Notes under the pieces: model-generated
What the model saw: only the letters and a program-made list of their open reading frames with translations
What the model was told of the DNA's origin: nothing
Database searches by the model: none
Shown: piece after piece, positions 59,861 to 64,000 of the stretch
How the letters are laid out: each line of letters opens with the position of its first letter
Position numbering within the stretch: the stretch's first letter is position 1
Made by a program: the position numbers and the translations under genes
Assembly: GCA_018343915.1 (NCBI GenBank)
Contig: JABRWF010000003.1
Span: 806,001-870,000 of the forward strand
DNA: 64,000 nt
Origin: Agroathelia rolfsii
Taxonomy: Eukaryota; Basidiomycota; Agaricomycetes; Amylocorticiales; Amylocorticiaceae
Direction of reading: 5' to 3'

Positions 59861-61252
59861 TTACCACTGCCTTTCAGGTTCAATCGAAGACACAAGGTCG
59901 TCGTCTGATTCGTTATTACACCAGTCCACTCCATTGCTGATCGTGATCGACGAACTTCGTCTCCAAACGTATTCGTCATTCCCTATGCGAGTGTCCTGAG
60001 GATGGACGGTCACAACTTCCAGGGGATCACCGAGCGTTGAAGTCCTGAAAGATATCATATCCGATATAATTTTACGATTCATATGAGTCCAACTGACTCT
60101 TCCGGATACTCGTAATTGTCGCAGGCTAGGAACAAGAGCAAAGGTATTCCGCGGTCCAGTACGGAGGGAAAAACGACCAAACAACTCGTGGATATCCGTG
60201 CTTACTTGGTCTAGAACCAGTTCTTCGAGGGACGGCAAGGATTGCAAGAGGGTAGCTAAGGTGCCGACATGTACGCTCAATCCGCATATAGCCAGCCTCT
60301 TCAGCTGATGAGGCGGAAGCTGGGTAAACGGCGGACAGTGAGCCTGCACCCAAGTATCGTCCCAGCGGGTTCGTCGGATTGGATCTTGATAACGGTGGCC
60401 TCGCAAGATTATCGTGTCCAGTTTCGGAAACATGATGCCCTCGAGATGATCCAGCAGCCTTGCGGGGTCGTGGGAAGATGCCAAATGCAGGTCAACAGAC
60501 AAACGGGTGATGTTGGAGAGCACCTGGACCTCTTCAGTTCTGTCGTAATCGGGAAACTCCGGTTCTAAATCGTCGATCCGAAGCCTGAGGCTCTCAAGAT
60601 TGACACATAGCATTAACACCCGGATCAAACTCCTTCTGGATAGATCGACGTCGAGGCATGTCAATTGGTTCCAGGGCAGATTCCAACGCATAGTGTGGTG
60701 GCGGCGTGTGCCTACTGAGCTGAGGCGCGGGGCAGACGTGAAAAAGGGGGCGCTGACGCCGCGAGGGATATAGATGCGGAGGCTTTCAAGCAGGGGTAGC
60801 TTTCCCTGGATGGGTGAGAGCAGGCTGATCCAATCTCGCATGTAGACACCGCCAAACTTGAGACGGACTCTGTGCCAGCGATGCGAGAGCGAGACGAGGC
60901 ACTGTAAAACTTGGGCGCCGCCCTCGGTGTAGTCACTGTCTGTCATGACGATGGTGAACGAGATGGGCTTCGCGCCTGCGCGTGAGAACCATGAAAGAAG
61001 GCCAGGAACCTTGTATGGCCTGATCCAGAACAGGGAGACCGATGTCCAGAGGTCTGGTGTTGAGAGTGCGACAGATCGCCAGCGCCTGTTAACTAATTCA
61101 AAGACCAGCGGTGCCTCTAGTGTACGAGGTTGTGGGAATTCGCCAGATGGCAGACAAAACTGGAATATCCGCGAATAGAGCTCATTAGGGAGATTATCTA
61201 TGCTTGATTCAAGATTTACTCGGCCGGATTGCTGGAGAGCAGTGGTGGTCAT
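59861..61252 (-). CDS. F-box protein with leucine-rich-like C-terminal region (B)
   Basis: Single exon of 463 residues. F-box-like domain at about residues 15-70: IDNLPNELYSRIFQFCLPS, then FELVNRRWRSVALSTPDLWT. The body carries Leu-spaced segments (LPLLESLRIYIP, LTCLDVDLSR, LKRLAICGLSV, LPSLEELVLDQV, VPSLRQLRVSG). Same architecture as the protein at 23879-25369 (both have the RRWRSVALSTP / RKWREVALSTP block) but too diverged to be a recent duplicate. Presumed SCF adaptor; substrate unknown. The ATG choice gives MTTTALQQSGRV; nothing upstream argues for another start. Confidence 0.88.
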   Translation of the reverse strand: MTTTALQQSGRVNLESSIDNLPNELYSRIFQFCLPSGEFPQPRTLEAPLVFELVNRRWRSVALSTPDLWTSVSLFWIRPYKVPGLLSWFSRAGAKPISFTIVMTDSDYTEGGAQVLQCLVSLSHRWHRVRLKFGGVYMRDWISLLSPIQGKLPLLESLRIYIPRGVSAPFFTSAPRLSSVGTRRHHTMRWNLPWNQLTCLDVDLSRRSLIRVLMLCVNLESLRLRIDDLEPEFPDYDRTEEVQVLSNITRLSVDLHLASSHDPARLLDHLEGIMFPKLDTIILRGHRYQDPIRRTRWDDTWVQAHCPPFTQLPPHQLKRLAICGLSVHVGTLATLLQSLPSLEELVLDQVSTDIHELFGRFSLRTGPRNTFALVPSLRQLRVSGRVSWTHMNRKIISDMISFRTSTLGDPLEVVTVHPQDTRIGNDEYVWRRSSSITISNGVDWCNNESDDDLVSSIEPERQW

Positions 61253-61603
61253 AGGTTAAGGAGTGAGTAATGGTCGATGTCCGTCGCCCAACATGACAGG
61301 CGTGCTGAGGCGTGTTGTGAGCCCCTTCCATTCTGATGGCGCCCGCACAACCACAAGAACAACAGCTTTTTGACGTCACAACAACTTGAACAACAACAAC
61401 CATACAACAAGAGCGGCAATATATCACATAGAATTAAGATAATTTCTACTAGAACAAATAGAAAAATACCCGTTAATGCTCAGGAATGAAATTAAACTAC
61501 AGAGGTATCCTTCTGCAAAGCAAAAAGAAAAGAGTGGCAAAAAAACGAAATAAAATATATTCAAAGATAAATCAATAGGATCACGTCTAGATTTAGTTTG
61601 AAT
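61253..61603. other. Intergenic, F-box B promoter / permease 3' flank
   Basis: No coding feature; contains CAACAACAA-type short repeats near 61377-61400. Confidence 0.5.
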
Positions 61604-63504
61604 CTAGTAGCCCCAGTATTTACGCTCAATATATCGTAGAGGTGGGAAGACGACAGCAGTGAAGGCGCAGGAGAGCTCGAAACCGATATCACCACCTGTT
61701 GTTTTGAAACGAGAGAATCGAATAGTTAGTAAAACGCTATAAATTTCCAAGATAAACAGGAATACTAACCGTAAGCGGGATCACCGATGAGGCCACCAAT
61801 CTTGCCAATATACCATGTCTGAGCCATGCCCAGTACAGCACCAGCAACACCGCATCCAAGAGCGATGAAACTAGCCACACCAAGGGGAAGACGACGCCGA
61901 TTGTTATAGTCATCCGGGTTGTAATTCGACCATTTACCACGGCGGAAGATGAAATGCTCTTCGAGCAGGATAGTAGCGAAGATAGCAAGCCAGTAACTGA
62001 GAATAACTAATAATGTGTCGAGCCACTCCTCGAAGTGGCTTGCACCGACAATGGCAAGGACGATGTAGACAACAGAGCCGATGATAACAATAAAAACACG
62101 GGGGATTGCTTGGGCATACGGGTGGATGTTCTGGAACGTAAGCGCGAGGGAGTAGATGTTGGGGATATTGTTAGAGATGATGCTTAGAGCCATAAGGACG
62201 AGCAAGAAGCTGCCGAAGCCGCCCATGGGGCCAGCGAGACCGGCACCCAGTAGACCACCAACGCTGTTAGTATCGTAGGCAGTTTCCCAGGTCGACTTGT
62301 TGCCGAAGGTGGTCATGGCAGCTGCGCCCAAGATTTCAACCAAAATTAAAGGAATGTTCAGGCCCACATAGGTCCAGAAGAAGATCCTGGTACTGGGCAT
62401 ATCTTCAGGCAGGCGTACGGAGTAATCGGCAGCGAGCGAAGTCCAACCAAGTGCAAATCCAGCGATGGAGGCACCGAAAGAAAGCACACTGGCAGCTTCA
62501 ACCGGACCGGATCCTCCCCAGGCACCGCTATCGGCAAAACGCGCGATTTGGCCAAGATAAATGAAAAAGATGATAACGACCTAGAGGACTGCGAGTGAGG
62601 ACTGAAAGACACATTGAATGAGTGTTATGAAACTTACAGGAATCCACGAGTACTTTTCATACAAGTGCACGACGCGATACCCCATAAACGACACAATGAT
62701 TGTTCCGAGCGCAATCACGATGATCGCGGCAGCCGTCGGAATCTGATGTGATGTGCTGACAGCGCGAAGGGTTTGAGCACCAACGATGGAGTTGACAACA
62801 GACCAGCCGATACAGGCGATACAATTGAGAATGATCGGTATCAGTGCGGTGAAGTATCCAAAAGAAAAGCGAGATAACGTGAGTTGACGAAGACCCAGTT
62901 TGGGGCCCCATGTGGAGAAAATGGCCACGGGAATTGTGCATAGAAGATTGAAGAAAATGATCGTCAAGGCTTGATAGATGCATCAGTTTTGTGATGTGTG
63001 TGTTTTTAGGAAATTGGTGTATTACCTGCATCCCGGAAACCAAGTTCAAATATAGAAGCGCCAAGGGTACCCAAAGAAAAAGTAGAGATGGTCATGTTGG
63101 CGGCCAACCACATCCAGAATGTGCTCATTGCGGCTGTAGCGACGTGTCAAATTAATTCCAAAAAGAGTACAATTCAATACCCGGCGTACAGGTATCCGTT
63201 CTGTCTGTAGGAGGAACGCGTTCAATCCCACGCGCTTCGACACCATAGCGATCAAGTTTTTCGACAATGTCCCACAGAGCCTTGAGACTGCCACGGGGCA
63301 CATTATCATCCAACTGCGCAATGGGCTCTTCATGAACACTAGTCACACTATAATCAGCAAGTGAAGACGGGGAACGATGAGCAACTTCAACATAGAAAAT
63401 CAAATTCGCCAATGGGAAAATACGACATACGCAGTAGTGTGCCCATATTTCTCGGCGTCGATCTCTGAGCTGGGCGACCTCTTCTGGTCAAGGTCAGAAG
63501 ACAT
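61604..63504 (-). CDS. NCS1-family purine/cytosine permease (Fcy2-like)
   Basis: Proton-coupled uptake of nucleobases (cytosine, adenine, guanine, hypoxanthine in the yeast Fcy2 branch) at the plasma membrane. Exons in coding order: 63504-63431, 63347-63181, 63133-63026, 62969-62638, 62580-61770, 61695-61604; 527 residues, normal for the branch. About 12 hydrophobic segments. Branch features: cytoplasmic N-terminus with GIERVPPTDRTD, MSTFWMWLAANMTISTFSLG, STWGPKLGLRQLTLSRFSFG, GYRVVHLYEKYSWIP, SVLSFGASIAGFALGWTSLA and ADYSVRLP, FLLVLMALSIISNNIPNIYS, EEHFIFRRGKWSNYNPDDY, and a C-terminal RYIERKYWGY. Exact substrate cannot be fixed from sequence. Confidence 0.93.
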
Positions 63505-64000
63505 GGTGGTGAGGGCAGCTAGCTGCTAAGGCTGGAAATGGACGAAGGTCAAGAAAGGGACCCAGTCAAGAGATAGGCCAGGTCAATTATACATCTGGCA
63601 ACAAACCCTCCCCCTTATCGGCCCCATGTGAAGTCGGTAAACCAATATCGCAAAAAAAAAATCCATCTCAGGGTCCAAAACAACATTGATCGCGGATGCC
63701 TTGTTCGGAAACTCAACGGCGCGGGCCGACAGGCCGTCCTCCCGGATCTGAAGACAAGCGTTTTCTCTTCACTTGCTCCTTGCGGTTCCTGTTCCTATAA
63801 TGCATGACGAATGTCCCAGATATCGAAAACTCATCCCCAAGGAGTGGTGCGGGGTAATTATCGAGACTTGGATCCCAGAAAAACCGGTATACACCCTTAG
63901 TTGTACGTTTCGGCTTGTTAAGTTGGTGTGTCGCTTGAGACGATGTCCGATCTAGATACAGTCATATAAACCTTGAATATTAATATAAGTTGTTCTGTAC
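63505..64000. other. Permease upstream region to window end
   Basis: Promoter side of the permease. No gene can be supported before the window ends; the small frame at 63773-63955 has no motif. Confidence 0.45.

Overview
The window is a piece of nuclear DNA from a basidiomycete fungus, almost certainly an Agaricomycete. Evidence: genes are broken by many short introns (mostly 50-90 nt, GT/AG with CTRAY-like branch sites). Exon joining gives uninterrupted reading frames for fungal housekeeping proteins. The families DUF6533, DUF6534 and DUF6593, known essentially from basidiomycetes, are all present. I cannot name the genus. All exon models come from reading the sequence by eye; every multi-exon model listed as a CDS sums to a whole number of codons.

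Layout. 0-5 kb: the 3' part of a succinyl-CoA:3-ketoacid CoA-transferase (SCOT) gene, then a tandem duplication carrying a small IF1-like gene twice and a decayed copy of the SCOT 3' end. 7.7-10.5 kb: a secreted GH55 beta-1,3-glucanase. 11-13.8 kb (minus): a 15-exon DUF6534 membrane protein and a probable remnant of a second. 16.6-17.2 kb (minus): a DUF6593 protein. 20-37 kb: two paralogous membrane-anchored GH5 exo-beta-1,3-glucanases in inverted orientation. They enclose an F-box gene, a broken TPR gene, an S9 peptidase, and a divergent HIS3-MSS51 pair sharing a 112-bp promoter. 39-49 kb: CTF18, followed by a second tandem duplication that copied the CTF18 3' end plus a DUF6533 membrane-protein gene; both DUF6533 copies read open. 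49-64 kb: a scramblase, CDC45 (minus), a RasGEF, another F-box gene (minus), and an NCS1 nucleobase permease (minus).

Themes. Three glucanases (GH55 and two GH5) point to turnover of beta-1,3-glucan in wall or substrate. CTF18 and CDC45 both act at the replication fork, but nothing shows that their closeness matters. The strongest oddities are these: HIS3 appears to need an AT-AC intron and two GC-AG introns. Two independent tandem duplications share one architecture (3' end of a conserved gene plus the small gene downstream). The inverted GH5 pair keeps promoter blocks and a 5'UTR intron. I found no CRISPR array, rRNA gene, convincing tRNA gene or intact transposon.
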